From Prevotella sp. (lineage in GTDB: Bacteria > Bacteroidota > Bacteroidia > Bacteroidales > Bacteroidaceae), in NCBI GenBank assembly GCA_017458225.1, contig JAFTFX010000009.1:1-62551 (forward strand): 62,551 nucleotides of DNA, in the 5' to 3' direction. A program made the translations under genes and the position numbers. Below are positions 45,103 to 54,402 of this stretch, piece after piece (position 1 is the first letter of the stretch; every line of letters begins with the position of its first letter). A model generated the notes under the pieces. The model saw only the letters and a program-made list of their open reading frames with translations, was not told the origin of the DNA and searched no databases.

Positions 45103-46542
45103 ATGGCAGATTCAAATCTTCAGCGCAGTGTGACCACTGCCACGGCCAGACGGCTGGCCACCACAACCAAGACCGCCCCACAGATGGGCAGCATCACCCC
45201 ACGATTGTTACTGAAACTACTGCCCTGGGTACAGGTGAGCGGTGGCACCTTCCGCGTGAACCGCACAAAGGTAGAGTTGCGCAAGAGCGAGCGACTGCCC
45301 ATACAGTATCTCGACGGCGTGCCCTCGTTCTCGGCAAAGAGCCTGAAGGCCATCCCTCTGTTCTCTGAGTTCGACGACGAGATTGTTAATCGTCTGGCCC
45401 GCTCGTTCGAAACGGTAGAGGTAGAGTTGGGCAAACTGTTCGTGGAAGAGGGCAAGGACAAGCAGAAGTTCTTCATTGTGGCAGCCGGACAGGCTGAGGT
45501 CATCAGCAAAGGGCCTCACGGCGAGGAGCTGCGCATAGCCTTGCTGGGCGACGGCGAATACTTCGGCGAGGCCGACCTGCTCGACGATGCCGAGTCGACG
45601 GTGTCGGTACGTGCCATCACCCCCACCGTGTTCTTGGGCCTGAAACTGAAGGAACTGGAGAAGTTCATCAAGGAGGTGCCCGACTTCCGCGAGACGTTCA
45701 CCAAGGCCGTCGACAAGCAGTTGCGCCTGAAGGCTACCGTCAACGATCACGGCGAGAAGCACATCGACCTGGTGAGCGGCCATGAGGAGGACAACATCAT
45801 TCCTGAGACCTACATTGACTACGAGGAGCAGCCCACGGAATACTCGCTGAACACGCTGCAGACCGTAGTACGTGTGCATACCCGTGTCAGCGACCTCTAC
45901 AACAATCCTTACAACCAGCTGGAGGAACAGCTGCGCCTCTCTATTGAGAGCATTAAGGAACGCCAGGAATGGGAGCTTATCAACAACAAGAAGTTCGGAC
46001 TGCTCGCTGCCGTGAACCCTGCCTACCGCATCTCGGCACGCTATGGCTCGCCCACACCCGACGACCTCGACGAGCTGCTGTCACTGGTATGGAAAGAGCC
46101 AGCTTTCTTTGTGGCTCATCCGCGCGCCATTGCCGCCTTCGAACGTGAATGCACCTGGCGCGGCGTACCCCCTGTGACCACCGACCTATTCGGTACAAAG
46201 GTCATTCTGTGGCGCGGCGTGCCCATCATACCCTCAGACAAGGTTGAAGTGGAAGGCCAGTACCTCACGGGCCGTGGCGTAGGCACCACGAAGATTATCC
46301 TGGTGCGTACAGGTGAGCAGAATCAGGGTGTCATCGGTCTGCACCAGAGCGGCATTCCTGGCGAGATAGCTCCGTCGCTGTCAGCCCGACTGATGGGACT
46401 CGACAAGTTTGGCGTAGCCTCCTATCTGCTGACGAAATACTTCTCGCTGGCCGCCCTCACCGACGATGCCATCGCCGTGCTCGAGAACGTAGAGGTGGGC
46501 TATTATCACGATTATCAGCATAGGAACAAAGTAGAGAAATAA
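45103..46542 (+). CDS. Family 2B encapsulin shell protein with inserted cNMP-binding-like domain
   Basis: A protein that self-assembles into a hollow HK97-fold compartment around a cargo enzyme. It has 479 aa. The shell part (about 1-80 and 210-479) has family 2 signatures such as LNTLQTVVRVHTRVSDLYNNPYNQLEEQLRLSIESIKERQEWELINN and VGTTKIILVRTGEQNQGVIGLHQ. Residues about 83-205 form a cyclic-nucleotide-binding-like domain (LKAIPLFSEFDDEIVNRLARSFE, GEYFGEADLLDD), which defines family 2B. The phosphate-binding cassette keeps FGE but has DAESTVSV where CRP-type proteins have an Arg for the cyclic phosphate, so ligand binding may be altered. The stop and the next start overlap (TAATG). Confidence 0.9.
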   Translation: MADSNLQRSVTTATARRLATTTKTAPQMGSITPRLLLKLLPWVQVSGGTFRVNRTKVELRKSERLPIQYLDGVPSFSAKSLKAIPLFSEFDDEIVNRLARSFETVEVELGKLFVEEGKDKQKFFIVAAGQAEVISKGPHGEELRIALLGDGEYFGEADLLDDAESTVSVRAITPTVFLGLKLKELEKFIKEVPDFRETFTKAVDKQLRLKATVNDHGEKHIDLVSGHEEDNIIPETYIDYEEQPTEYSLNTLQTVVRVHTRVSDLYNNPYNQLEEQLRLSIESIKERQEWELINNKKFGLLAAVNPAYRISARYGSPTPDDLDELLSLVWKEPAFFVAHPRAIAAFERECTWRGVPPVTTDLFGTKVILWRGVPIIPSDKVEVEGQYLTGRGVGTTKIILVRTGEQNQGVIGLHQSGIPGEIAPSLSARLMGLDKFGVASYLLTKYFSLAALTDDAIAVLENVEVGYYHDYQHRNKVEK

Positions 46543-48050
46543 TGATAAACCTACAAAACATAAGCGGCTACGGAATTGAGGACCCTGGCTTTGAACTGCT
46601 CAGACAGGTGGCTCAAAAGTACTGTCCGGAGGAGCTGCAGCAGGATAGGCAGGCTGTATTGCCTGACGAGGCTCTTGACCTCTCCACGCTGACTGTTCTG
46701 TACGACGCGACATTGTCGCGTCCTACGGGACAGCAGGGTCAGTCGGCCATCGTCCCTGCAGATAACGGATTCGGCATAGGCATTCCTGAGACCGAGAAGC
46801 TGCAAAACCTGCACTATGAGGAAGTGGACACGCTGAATTCGGAGCAGATTAAGAAGGATTTCCCCGTGTTGCAGCAGAAGGTGAACGGGCATGACTTGGT
46901 GTGGCTGGACAACGGAGCCACCACACAGAAGCCCCTGCAGGTCATCGACAAAATTTCGGATTATTATAAGAACTATAATTCGAACATCCACCGCGGAGCC
47001 CACACCCTGGCAGCCCGTGCCACCGATGCCTACGAAGAGGCACGCGAGAAAGTGCAGCGCTTCATCAATGCTGCCAGCAGCGAGGAGATAATCTTCGTGC
47101 GCGGCACTACCGAGGGTATCAACCTCGTGGCACAGACCTATGGCCGGCAGTACTGTTCAGTGGGAGACGACATTATCGTCTCCGAACTGGACCACCACGC
47201 CAACATCGTGCCCTGGCAGCGCATTGCCCAAGAGCGCGGGGCCAACTTGAAGGCCATCCCCACCGACAAGAACGGCGATCTGGTGCTCTCGGAGTTCGAA
47301 CGCCTCATCACGCCTCGCACTCGCTTCGTCAGCGTAGGACACGTGAACAACACCTTCGGCACCATCAACGACGTGAAGCGCATCATCGACATTGCCCACG
47401 GGCACAACATTCCCGTGCTGATCGACGGTGCACAGTCGATTGCCCACACGAAGGTGGACGTACAACAACTGGGAGCCGATTTCTTCGTATTCTCAGGCCA
47501 TAAGATCTACGGTCCCAACGGCATCGGCGTAGTATATGGCCGCAAAGACCTGCTCGACAAAATGCAACCCTGGCAAGGCGGAGGCAACATGATCAAGGAC
47601 GTGACCATTGAGCGCACTGAATATAACGTGCCACCGGCACGCTTCGAGGCTGGCACACCCAATGTGGCTGATGCCATCGGTCTGGGTGCTGCCCTCGACT
47701 ACGTGAGCCACTTAGGCATTCGCAACATCGAAGCCCATGAGCACAAGCTGACCGAATATGCCCGAGAGCAGCTGGCCCTGATCCCCGGACTGACGCTCAT
47801 TGGCGATCCGAAACAGCGCGTCAGTGTGGTGAGTTTCGTGCTCGACGGCATTCCCGTGCCCGAGGTGGGCACCCTGCTCGACAAGGAGGGTATTGCCGTA
47901 CGTGCCGGTCACCACTGCGCCCAGCCAGCCCTGCGCGCCCTGGGCTACGAGATGAGCGTGCGCCCCACCTTCGCCCTCTACAATACCAAAGAGGACGTGG
48001 ACAAGTTGGTCATTGCCGTACGAAAGATAATAGGAAACAGAACGATATGA
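46542..48050 (+). CDS. SufS-type cysteine desulfurase with N-terminal encapsulin-cargo extension
   Basis: A PLP enzyme that takes sulfur from cysteine as a persulfide, leaving alanine. The 502-aa protein has about 100 extra N-terminal residues before the SufS domain starts (EQIKKDFPVLQQKVNGHDLVWLDNGATTQKP). The extension is rich in Pro, Gln, Asp and Gly (LSRPTGQQGQSAIVPADNGFGIGIPETEKLQN), as known for desulfurase cargo of family 2 encapsulins. The PLP lysine is Lys321 in FSGHKIYG; the sulfur-accepting cysteine is Cys459 in RAGHHCAQPALRALG. It overlaps the encapsulin gene by 1 base and the next gene by 4 bases, so expression is tightly coupled. Confidence 0.95.
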   Translation: MINLQNISGYGIEDPGFELLRQVAQKYCPEELQQDRQAVLPDEALDLSTLTVLYDATLSRPTGQQGQSAIVPADNGFGIGIPETEKLQNLHYEEVDTLNSEQIKKDFPVLQQKVNGHDLVWLDNGATTQKPLQVIDKISDYYKNYNSNIHRGAHTLAARATDAYEEAREKVQRFINAASSEEIIFVRGTTEGINLVAQTYGRQYCSVGDDIIVSELDHHANIVPWQRIAQERGANLKAIPTDKNGDLVLSEFERLITPRTRFVSVGHVNNTFGTINDVKRIIDIAHGHNIPVLIDGAQSIAHTKVDVQQLGADFFVFSGHKIYGPNGIGVVYGRKDLLDKMQPWQGGGNMIKDVTIERTEYNVPPARFEAGTPNVADAIGLGAALDYVSHLGIRNIEAHEHKLTEYAREQLALIPGLTLIGDPKQRVSVVSFVLDGIPVPEVGTLLDKEGIAVRAGHHCAQPALRALGYEMSVRPTFALYNTKEDVDKLVIAVRKIIGNRTI

Positions 48051-49279
48051 AATACGAGACCAAAGTCTTGACCACAAAGTATCAGAAGCCTGATGCCTAC
48101 GGAGCACTCAGTATGCCCGTCTACTACACGTCGGCCTTCGAGTTCCCATCGGCCAAGGCCATGAGCGATGCGTTTTGCGGCCGAAGCATGGCACCGTCGT
48201 ATTCACGCATTGCCAATCCGACAGTCACCTACTTGGAAGAGCGGGTAAGGCAAATCACGGGAGCCGTGAGTGTCACAGCACTGAACACGGGCATGGCTGC
48301 CATCCACTACGCCTTGACGGCAGTGAGTGCAGCCGGACTGAACATCGTGGCATCAAAACATCTGTTTGGCAACAGCGTGTCGCTCATTCGCGACACGCTG
48401 GGTGCATTCGGTGTGGAACCGCGTTTCGTTGATTTCACTGACCTGAAGGCGGTGGAGTCGCAGATTGACGATAAGACGTGTGCCCTATTCTTTGAGATTA
48501 TCACTAACCCACAGTTGTTTGTGGCCGACATCAAAGCGCTCTCGGAGATTGCCCATCAGAAAGGTGTTCCCCTGATAGCCGATACGACGATTGTACCATT
48601 TTCGACCCTCCATGCAAATAAATTTGGTGTGGATATAGAGGTGGTGAGTAGCACGAAATATATCTCAGGTGGTGGCACCGGACTGGGCGGTCTGCTCATT
48701 GACTATGGGTCGTTCGACTGGTCGCAGCACCCGTCGCCCGTTCTGCAAGCACGCACCAAGCGTGTTGGCAAGAAGCTGGCATTTACGGCGCGTGTAAAGA
48801 CTGAATTGGTGACTAACCTCGGTTCGCTGATGACTCCGCAGGCGGCTTACATGGAAACACTGGGACTCGATACACTCGATATCCGCTATCGCCGTCAGGC
48901 AGAAACTACGCTATGGCTTGCGCAACAATGCCTGCAAATATCTGAAATAAAGCGTGTAAACTATACGGGATTGAAGGACAATCCATTCCATGAATTATCT
49001 GAACGGCAGTTTGGCTCATTGCCCGGTGCTGTCTTCACCATCGATCTTGAATCGAAGGAAGCCGCCTGGTCGTTCATCGACAAGCTACAGGTCATTCGCC
49101 GCGCAACCAACCTGTTCGACAGGAAATCGCTGGCCATCCACCCTGCATCAACCATCTTCGGTCTGTTCACCCCTGAACAACGGGCAGAGATGAGTGTGGC
49201 CGAGACGACCGTGCGCCTCAGTATAGGACTGGAGGATGGAGAAGACCTGCTGGCCGACATTCGTCAGGCACTCAGCTAA
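48047..49279 (+). CDS. Trans-sulfuration-family PLP enzyme (MetY/MetB-like)
   Basis: A member of the Cys/Met metabolism PLP family, 410 aa, probably an O-acetyl- or O-succinyl-homoserine sulfhydrylase or a related gamma-replacement enzyme. The PLP lysine is Lys204 in VVSSTKYISGGGTGLGG. Other signatures are YSRIANPTVTYLEERV and LNTGMAAIHYAL, with RLSIGLEDGEDLLADIRQAL at the end. It overlaps the desulfurase by 4 bases (ATGA). In Wolinella a MetY enzyme takes sulfur from a carrier thiocarboxylate, which fits the ThiS/E1/JAMM genes in the divergent operon. Sequence alone does not separate MetY, MetZ and MetB. Confidence 0.9.
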   Translation: MKYETKVLTTKYQKPDAYGALSMPVYYTSAFEFPSAKAMSDAFCGRSMAPSYSRIANPTVTYLEERVRQITGAVSVTALNTGMAAIHYALTAVSAAGLNIVASKHLFGNSVSLIRDTLGAFGVEPRFVDFTDLKAVESQIDDKTCALFFEIITNPQLFVADIKALSEIAHQKGVPLIADTTIVPFSTLHANKFGVDIEVVSSTKYISGGGTGLGGLLIDYGSFDWSQHPSPVLQARTKRVGKKLAFTARVKTELVTNLGSLMTPQAAYMETLGLDTLDIRYRRQAETTLWLAQQCLQISEIKRVNYTGLKDNPFHELSERQFGSLPGAVFTIDLESKEAAWSFIDKLQVIRRATNLFDRKSLAIHPASTIFGLFTPEQRAEMSVAETTVRLSIGLEDGEDLLADIRQALS

Positions 49280-49293
49280 CCTTGCCCCCGTAC

Positions 49294-49935
49294 CTAAATA
49301 CACAAGAAAGAGGTGTCAATCCAGCCTGCGCGAAAGGCATATTTCATGGCTTCGTGGGCTGTATTGACACCCAATTTTCGGAAGATATTCTTTCGATGGG
49401 TGTTGATGGTATGCACACTTGAGAAACGTGCATTGGCAATCTCTTTCGTTGTCTTGCCCTGTGCGATAGCCTTTACAATCTCTATCTCGGTCGCCGTCAG
49501 TACGGCAGGCTGTTCTTCTTCCTGCTTTTGCGACAGAATCAATTCGGTAGCACGCTGGCTCACATAGCGTTTCCCCTCGGATGCCGACTGTATGGCATCA
49601 CGAATAGACTTCAGCGATTCGTCCTTGAAAAGCACACTGAACTGATGCGAGGAATAGATCACCTTGCGCAGGAAGCTTTTGGTCAGATCGTCGCTGAGCA
49701 GAATCCATGAGGACATGGCAAAACGCTCACTAATGATGAGCAACTGCTCCTCGTCCACAATGTCGAACAGCGTATAGTCGAGAATCACCACAGCATCTTC
49801 ATGCTCTTTCAGCAACTGGGTGAGTCCTGCCTTGTCCGTGGTTTGAAACACCTGATTGTTCTCGTCTCTTTTCAGCAGGCTGAGCAATGCAAATCGCGTC
49901 AAGTCCTGATTGTCGGCCAAAATAAAGTTCCTCAT
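49294..49935 (-). CDS. NarL/LuxR-family response regulator
   Basis: A 213-aa two-domain regulator. The receiver-like N-terminus keeps acidic residues Asp8 and Asp11, a candidate phospho-acceptor Asp53 in VVILDYTLFD and a Lys in LFKDES. The C-terminal LuxR-type HTH is clear (VLTATEIEIVKAIAQGKTTKEIANARFSSVHTINTHRKNIFRKLGV, about 145-190). No histidine kinase is nearby. It converges with the sulfur-island operon (14 bp between stops) and lies downstream of the rpoC terminator. It is a second candidate regulator of the island. Confidence 0.92.
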   Translation of the reverse strand: MRNFILADNQDLTRFALLSLLKRDENNQVFQTTDKAGLTQLLKEHEDAVVILDYTLFDIVDEEQLLIISERFAMSSWILLSDDLTKSFLRKVIYSSHQFSVLFKDESLKSIRDAIQSASEGKRYVSQRATELILSQKQEEEQPAVLTATEIEIVKAIAQGKTTKEIANARFSSVHTINTHRKNIFRKLGVNTAHEAMKYAFRAGWIDTSFLCI

Positions 49936-49970
49936 AAAGTTCTGATCTTTTGTTTAGTTTCTATGTTTTA

Positions 49971-50007
49971 AAAAAACTGCTGGCAGAACAAACTGCCAGC
50001 AGTTTTT
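49971..50007 (-). terminator. rpoC operon terminator
   Basis: A perfect 10-bp GC-rich stem (CTGCTGGCAG / CTGCCAGCAG) with a 6-nt loop is flanked by A6 and T5 tracts, extending the stem to 15 bp. It lies 27 bp after the rpoC stop. Confidence 0.95.
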
Positions 50008-50034
50008 CATATAGGGGTTGGTGTCAGATTCACC

Positions 50035-53000
50035 CTACTCTTCAATAGCGGCCTCCTCAACAAAGTCGAGCACGTTCTTGCGGTTAGCCTGCATGCGCTC
50101 ATAGTCTTCCTTGGAGCCAACGATGAGCTTCTCGAACTCGCGCAGACCTGTACCGGCAGGAATAAGGTGACCGCAGATAACGTTCTCCTTCATACCTTCA
50201 AGGGTATCGACCTTGCCGCGGATGGCAGCCTCGTTGAGCACCTTGGTGGTCTCCTGGAACGATGCAGCCGACATGAACGACTTGGTCTGCAGTGCTGCAC
50301 GGGTGATACCCTGCAGAATCTGAGTAGACGTAGCGGGAACGGCATCGCGCACTTGAACAAGACGGAGGTCACGGCGCTTCAGTGAAGAGTTCTCGTCGCG
50401 CAGACGGCGAGCAGTCACAATCTGGCCGGCCTTCAGCTGATCGCTGTCGCCAGCATCGGTGACAACCTTCTTGCCCCAGATGCGGTCGTTCTCCTCAGCA
50501 AAGTCGAGCTTGTCGACAATTTCCTGCTCAAGGAAGGCGGTATCGCCAGGATCGTTGATCTGCACCTTGCGCATCATCTGGCGCACGATAATCTCGAAGT
50601 GCTTGTCGTTGATCTTGATACCCTGCAGACGATACACATCCTGCACCTCGTTGACGATGTACTCCTGAACGGCGGTCGGGCCCTTGATGGCCAGGATGTC
50701 GCTCGGGGTGATGGCACCGTCGGAGAGCGGAGTACCAGCGCGCACGGCATCGTGCTCCTGCACCAGAATCTGCTTCGAAAGCGAAACGAGATACTTGCGC
50801 TGGTCACCTGTCTTCGAGGTAACGATGATCTCGCGGTTACCACGCTTCACCTTACCCATGGTGACCTCACCGTCAATCTCACTGACGACTGCGGGGTTCG
50901 ACGGGTTGCGAGCCTCAAACAGCTCGGTGACACGGGGCAGACCAGCGGTGATATCACCACCCTTAGCTGCTGCACGCGGAATCTTGACGAGCGTCTCACC
51001 TGTCTTGACGGTCTGACCATCCTCAACAACCACGTGGCCTCCCACAGGGAAGTTATAAGTGCCGAGGACTTCGCCGTTGGCATCAATGATGTTACAGGTG
51101 GGCACCTTGGTCTTATCCTTCGACTCAGTGACGATCTTCTCAGTAAGACCGGTGGTCTCGTCGGTCTCGGCACGGAAGGTGATGCCCTCAATGACATCGT
51201 TGAACTTCAGCGTACCGGCATACTCGGTGACGATGACGGCATTGAAGGGGTCCCACTGGGCAATCTTGTCGCCCTTCGAGACTACGTCGCCGGTCTTGAA
51301 ATAGAGTGAAGAGCCGTAAGGCACGTTCACCGTAGAAAGAACAATCTTTGTATTGGGATCGACGAAACGGAGCTCGCCCAGACGGCTGACTACCATCTCG
51401 CACATGCGGCCATCCTCGTCGAACGGAACGGTGCGAACCTCTTCGAACTCAAGACGAGCCGACTCGTACTTCGACACGATGGTTGCATTCGCAGCGGCAT
51501 TCGCAGCCACACCACCGGCGTGGAACGTACGGAGCGTAAGCTGAGTACCAGGCTCACCAATGGCCTGTGCGGCAATCACACCGACAGCCTCGCCCTTCTG
51601 CACCATGCGGCGAGTAGCAAGGTTGCGGCCATAGCACTTACGGCAAACACCCTTCTTCGACTCACAGGTGAGCACCGAACGAATTTCGACCATCTCGATC
51701 TCGGCCTTCTCAATCTCCTCGGCCAGCGTCTCAGTGATTTCCTCACCGGCAGGAACAATGACCTCGCCAGTCTTGGGATTCACCACATCGTGTACGCTGA
51801 CACGACCCAGAATGCGCTCAGCAAGTGAAGAAATAACCTCATCACCGCTCTTCAGGGCAGTGCACTCCAGACCACGCAATGTTCCGCAGTCTTCTTCGTT
51901 GATGATCACATCGTGCGAAACGTCAACAAGACGACGGGTCAGATAACCGGCATCGGCCGTCTTCATGGCAGTATCGGCAAGACCTTTACGGGCACCGTGG
52001 GTAGAGATGAAGTACTCCAGCACTGACATACCTTCCTTGAAGTTCGACAGAATGGGGTTTTCAATAATCTGGTGACCCTCGGCACCGGCCTTCTGAGGCT
52101 TAGCCATCAGACCACGGATACCGGAGAGCTGCTTAATCTGGTCCTTAGAACCTCGAGCACCCGAGTCGAGCATCATGAACACGGCATTGAAGCCCTGGTC
52201 GGCCTCGGTCATCTGCTTCATCAGAATATTACCGATATCGTTGTTCACGTGGGTCCAGGTATCAATCACCTGATTGTAACGCTCGTTATCGGTGATGAAG
52301 CCCATGTTGTAGTTATCAGTGATCTGCTGAACCTCCTGATTACCTTTCTCAATAAGATCGGCTTTCTCCTTCGGGATGATGATATCGTCGAGATTGAAGG
52401 ACAGACCGGCCAGATAAGCCATGCGATAACCCAAGTTCTTAATACCGTCGAGGAACTCACAAGCCTCGGCAAAGCCAACGTTCTTGATAACATCGGCAAT
52501 AATGTCGCGCAAGGACTTCTTCGAAATGACCTTGTTGACATAGCCCACTTCCTTAGGCACAATGCCATTGACGATTACACGACCGACGGAGGTCTCTACC
52601 TGATGACGGATCTTCTTGCCGTCGATGACATCGTCGACAACAACCTTCACCTGAGCATGCAGGTCGCACTTGCCCTCATTGTGGGCAATGATAGCCTCCT
52701 CAGGGCCATAGAACGAGAGGCCCTCGCCCTTGGCACCCGGACGAATCTTGGTGATATAGTAAAGACCAAGCACCATATCCTGTGAAGGAACGGTGATAGG
52801 TGCACCATTGGCCGGATTCAGAATGTTATGGCTCTGCAGCATGAGCAACTGAGCCTCAAGAATAGCCTCGTTGCTAAGGGGAAGGTGAACAGCCATCTGG
52901 TCACCGTCGAAGTCGGCGTTGAATGCAGTACAAGCCAGTGGATGCAGCTGAATGGCCTTACCCTCGATAAGCTTGGGCTGGAAAGCCTGAATACCCAGAC

Positions 53001-54363
53001 GGTGCAGTGTTGGTGCACGGTTGAGCAGCACGGGGTGCCCCTTCATCACGTTCTCCAGAATATCCCAGATGACGGGCTCACGACGGTCGACGATCTTCTT
53101 GGCCGACTTCACCGTCTTCACAATGCCGCGCTCGATGAGCTTGCGGATGATGAACGGCTTGTAGAGCTCGGCAGCCATCAACTTCGGCAGACCGCATTCA
53201 CCCATCTTCAGCTCAGGACCGACAACGATCACCGAACGGGCAGAGTAGTCAACACGCTTACCGAGCAGGTTCTGACGGAAGCGGCCCTGCTTACCCTTTA
53301 GTGAGTCAGAGAGTGACTTCAGCGGGCGGTTGCTCTCGCTCTTCACGGCAGCCGACTTGCGACTGTTGTCAAAGAGTGAGTCGACAGCCTCCTGCAACAT
53401 ACGTTTCTCGTTGCGCAGAATCACCTCGGGAGCATGGATTTCCATGAGTCGCTTCAGACGGTTGTTACGAATGATGACACGACGATAGAGGTCGTTCAGA
53501 TCGGAAGTAGCGAAACGACCACCATCCAGAGGAACGAGAGGGCGCAACTCAGGAGGAGTGACGGGAATAATCTTCATGATCATCCACTCAGGACGGTTAA
53601 TGCCCTTATCCACACTGGCGCGGAATGCCTCAACAACCTGCAGACGTTTCAGAGCCTCATTCTTACGCTGCTGTGAAGAATCGGTATTGGCACGGTCGCG
53701 AAGCTCGTAGGACAGTGAGTCGAGATCCAGTTGCTGAAGCAGTTCGTAAACGGCCTCGGCACCCATCTTGGCCACAAACTTGTTCGGATCGCTGTCCTCA
53801 AGCATGTAGTTGTCTTCCGACAGCTGGTTGTCCAAGATATCATTATATTCCTCTTCTGACAGGAGATCGTACTTCTGAGAGCCAAGAAGGGGATTGCCCT
53901 CGGCATCCTTGCGTCCCTCAAGTGCGCCTGGCTGGATAACGACATAGCGCTCATAATAGATGATAGCATCAAGTTTCTTGGTGGGAAGACCAAGCAAGTA
54001 GCCAATCTTATTAGGAAGACTACGGAAATACCAGATATGGGCAACGGGCACCACCAGTTCGATGTGGCCACTGCGCTCACGACGCACTTTCTTCTCAGTC
54101 ACCTCAACACCACAACGATCGCAGACAATGCCCTTGTAGCGAATGCGCTTGTACTTGCCGCAGGCGCACTCATAGTCCTTTGTAGGACCGAAGATACGCT
54201 CGCAGAACAGACCGTCACGCTCAGGCTTGTAAGTACGATAGTTGATGGTTTCCGGCTTGGTCACCTCACCGAACGAACTCTCGAGAATCTGCTCGGGAGA
54301 GGCAAGGCCGATAGTAATTTTGGTGAAATTACTCTTTGTCTTTGAATCTTTCTTGAAAGCCAT
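50035..54363 (-). CDS. rpoC: RNA polymerase beta' subunit
   Basis: Catalytic subunit of RNA polymerase, 1442 aa, full length for Bacteroidetes. The N-terminal zinc site ([23 protein letters not shown]), the Mg-binding catalytic motif NADFDGDQM, the trigger-loop region (RTFHAGGVA) and the second zinc site ([17 protein letters not shown]) are intact. It is the last gene of the secE-rpoC block, 39 bp after rpoB, and is followed by a strong terminator. Confidence 0.99.
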   Translation of the reverse strand: MAFKKDSKTKSNFTKITIGLASPEQILESSFGEVTKPETINYRTYKPERDGLFCERIFGPTKDYECACGKYKRIRYKGIVCDRCGVEVTEKKVRRERSGHIELVVPVAHIWYFRSLPNKIGYLLGLPTKKLDAIIYYERYVVIQPGALEGRKDAEGNPLLGSQKYDLLSEEEYNDILDNQLSEDNYMLEDSDPNKFVAKMGAEAVYELLQQLDLDSLSYELRDRANTDSSQQRKNEALKRLQVVEAFRASVDKGINRPEWMIMKIIPVTPPELRPLVPLDGGRFATSDLNDLYRRVIIRNNRLKRLMEIHAPEVILRNEKRMLQEAVDSLFDNSRKSAAVKSESNRPLKSLSDSLKGKQGRFRQNLLGKRVDYSARSVIVVGPELKMGECGLPKLMAAELYKPFIIRKLIERGIVKTVKSAKKIVDRREPVIWDILENVMKGHPVLLNRAPTLHRLGIQAFQPKLIEGKAIQLHPLACTAFNADFDGDQMAVHLPLSNEAILEAQLLMLQSHNILNPANGAPITVPSQDMVLGLYYITKIRPGAKGEGLSFYGPEEAIIAHNEGKCDLHAQVKVVVDDVIDGKKIRHQVETSVGRVIVNGIVPKEVGYVNKVISKKSLRDIIADVIKNVGFAEACEFLDGIKNLGYRMAYLAGLSFNLDDIIIPKEKADLIEKGNQEVQQITDNYNMGFITDNERYNQVIDTWTHVNNDIGNILMKQMTEADQGFNAVFMMLDSGARGSKDQIKQLSGIRGLMAKPQKAGAEGHQIIENPILSNFKEGMSVLEYFISTHGARKGLADTAMKTADAGYLTRRLVDVSHDVIINEEDCGTLRGLECTALKSGDEVISSLAERILGRVSVHDVVNPKTGEVIVPAGEEITETLAEEIEKAEIEMVEIRSVLTCESKKGVCRKCYGRNLATRRMVQKGEAVGVIAAQAIGEPGTQLTLRTFHAGGVAANAAANATIVSKYESARLEFEEVRTVPFDEDGRMCEMVVSRLGELRFVDPNTKIVLSTVNVPYGSSLYFKTGDVVSKGDKIAQWDPFNAVIVTEYAGTLKFNDVIEGITFRAETDETTGLTEKIVTESKDKTKVPTCNIIDANGEVLGTYNFPVGGHVVVEDGQTVKTGETLVKIPRAAAKGGDITAGLPRVTELFEARNPSNPAVVSEIDGEVTMGKVKRGNREIIVTSKTGDQRKYLVSLSKQILVQEHDAVRAGTPLSDGAITPSDILAIKGPTAVQEYIVNEVQDVYRLQGIKINDKHFEIIVRQMMRKVQINDPGDTAFLEQEIVDKLDFAEENDRIWGKKVVTDAGDSDQLKAGQIVTARRLRDENSSLKRRDLRLVQVRDAVPATSTQILQGITRAALQTKSFMSAASFQETTKVLNEAAIRGKVDTLEGMKENVICGHLIPAGTGLREFEKLIVGSKEDYERMQANRKNVLDFVEEAAIEE

Positions 54364-54402
54364 ATTTCAATTTTACCTTTTTACTTTTAAACCTTATTAC
54401 CT

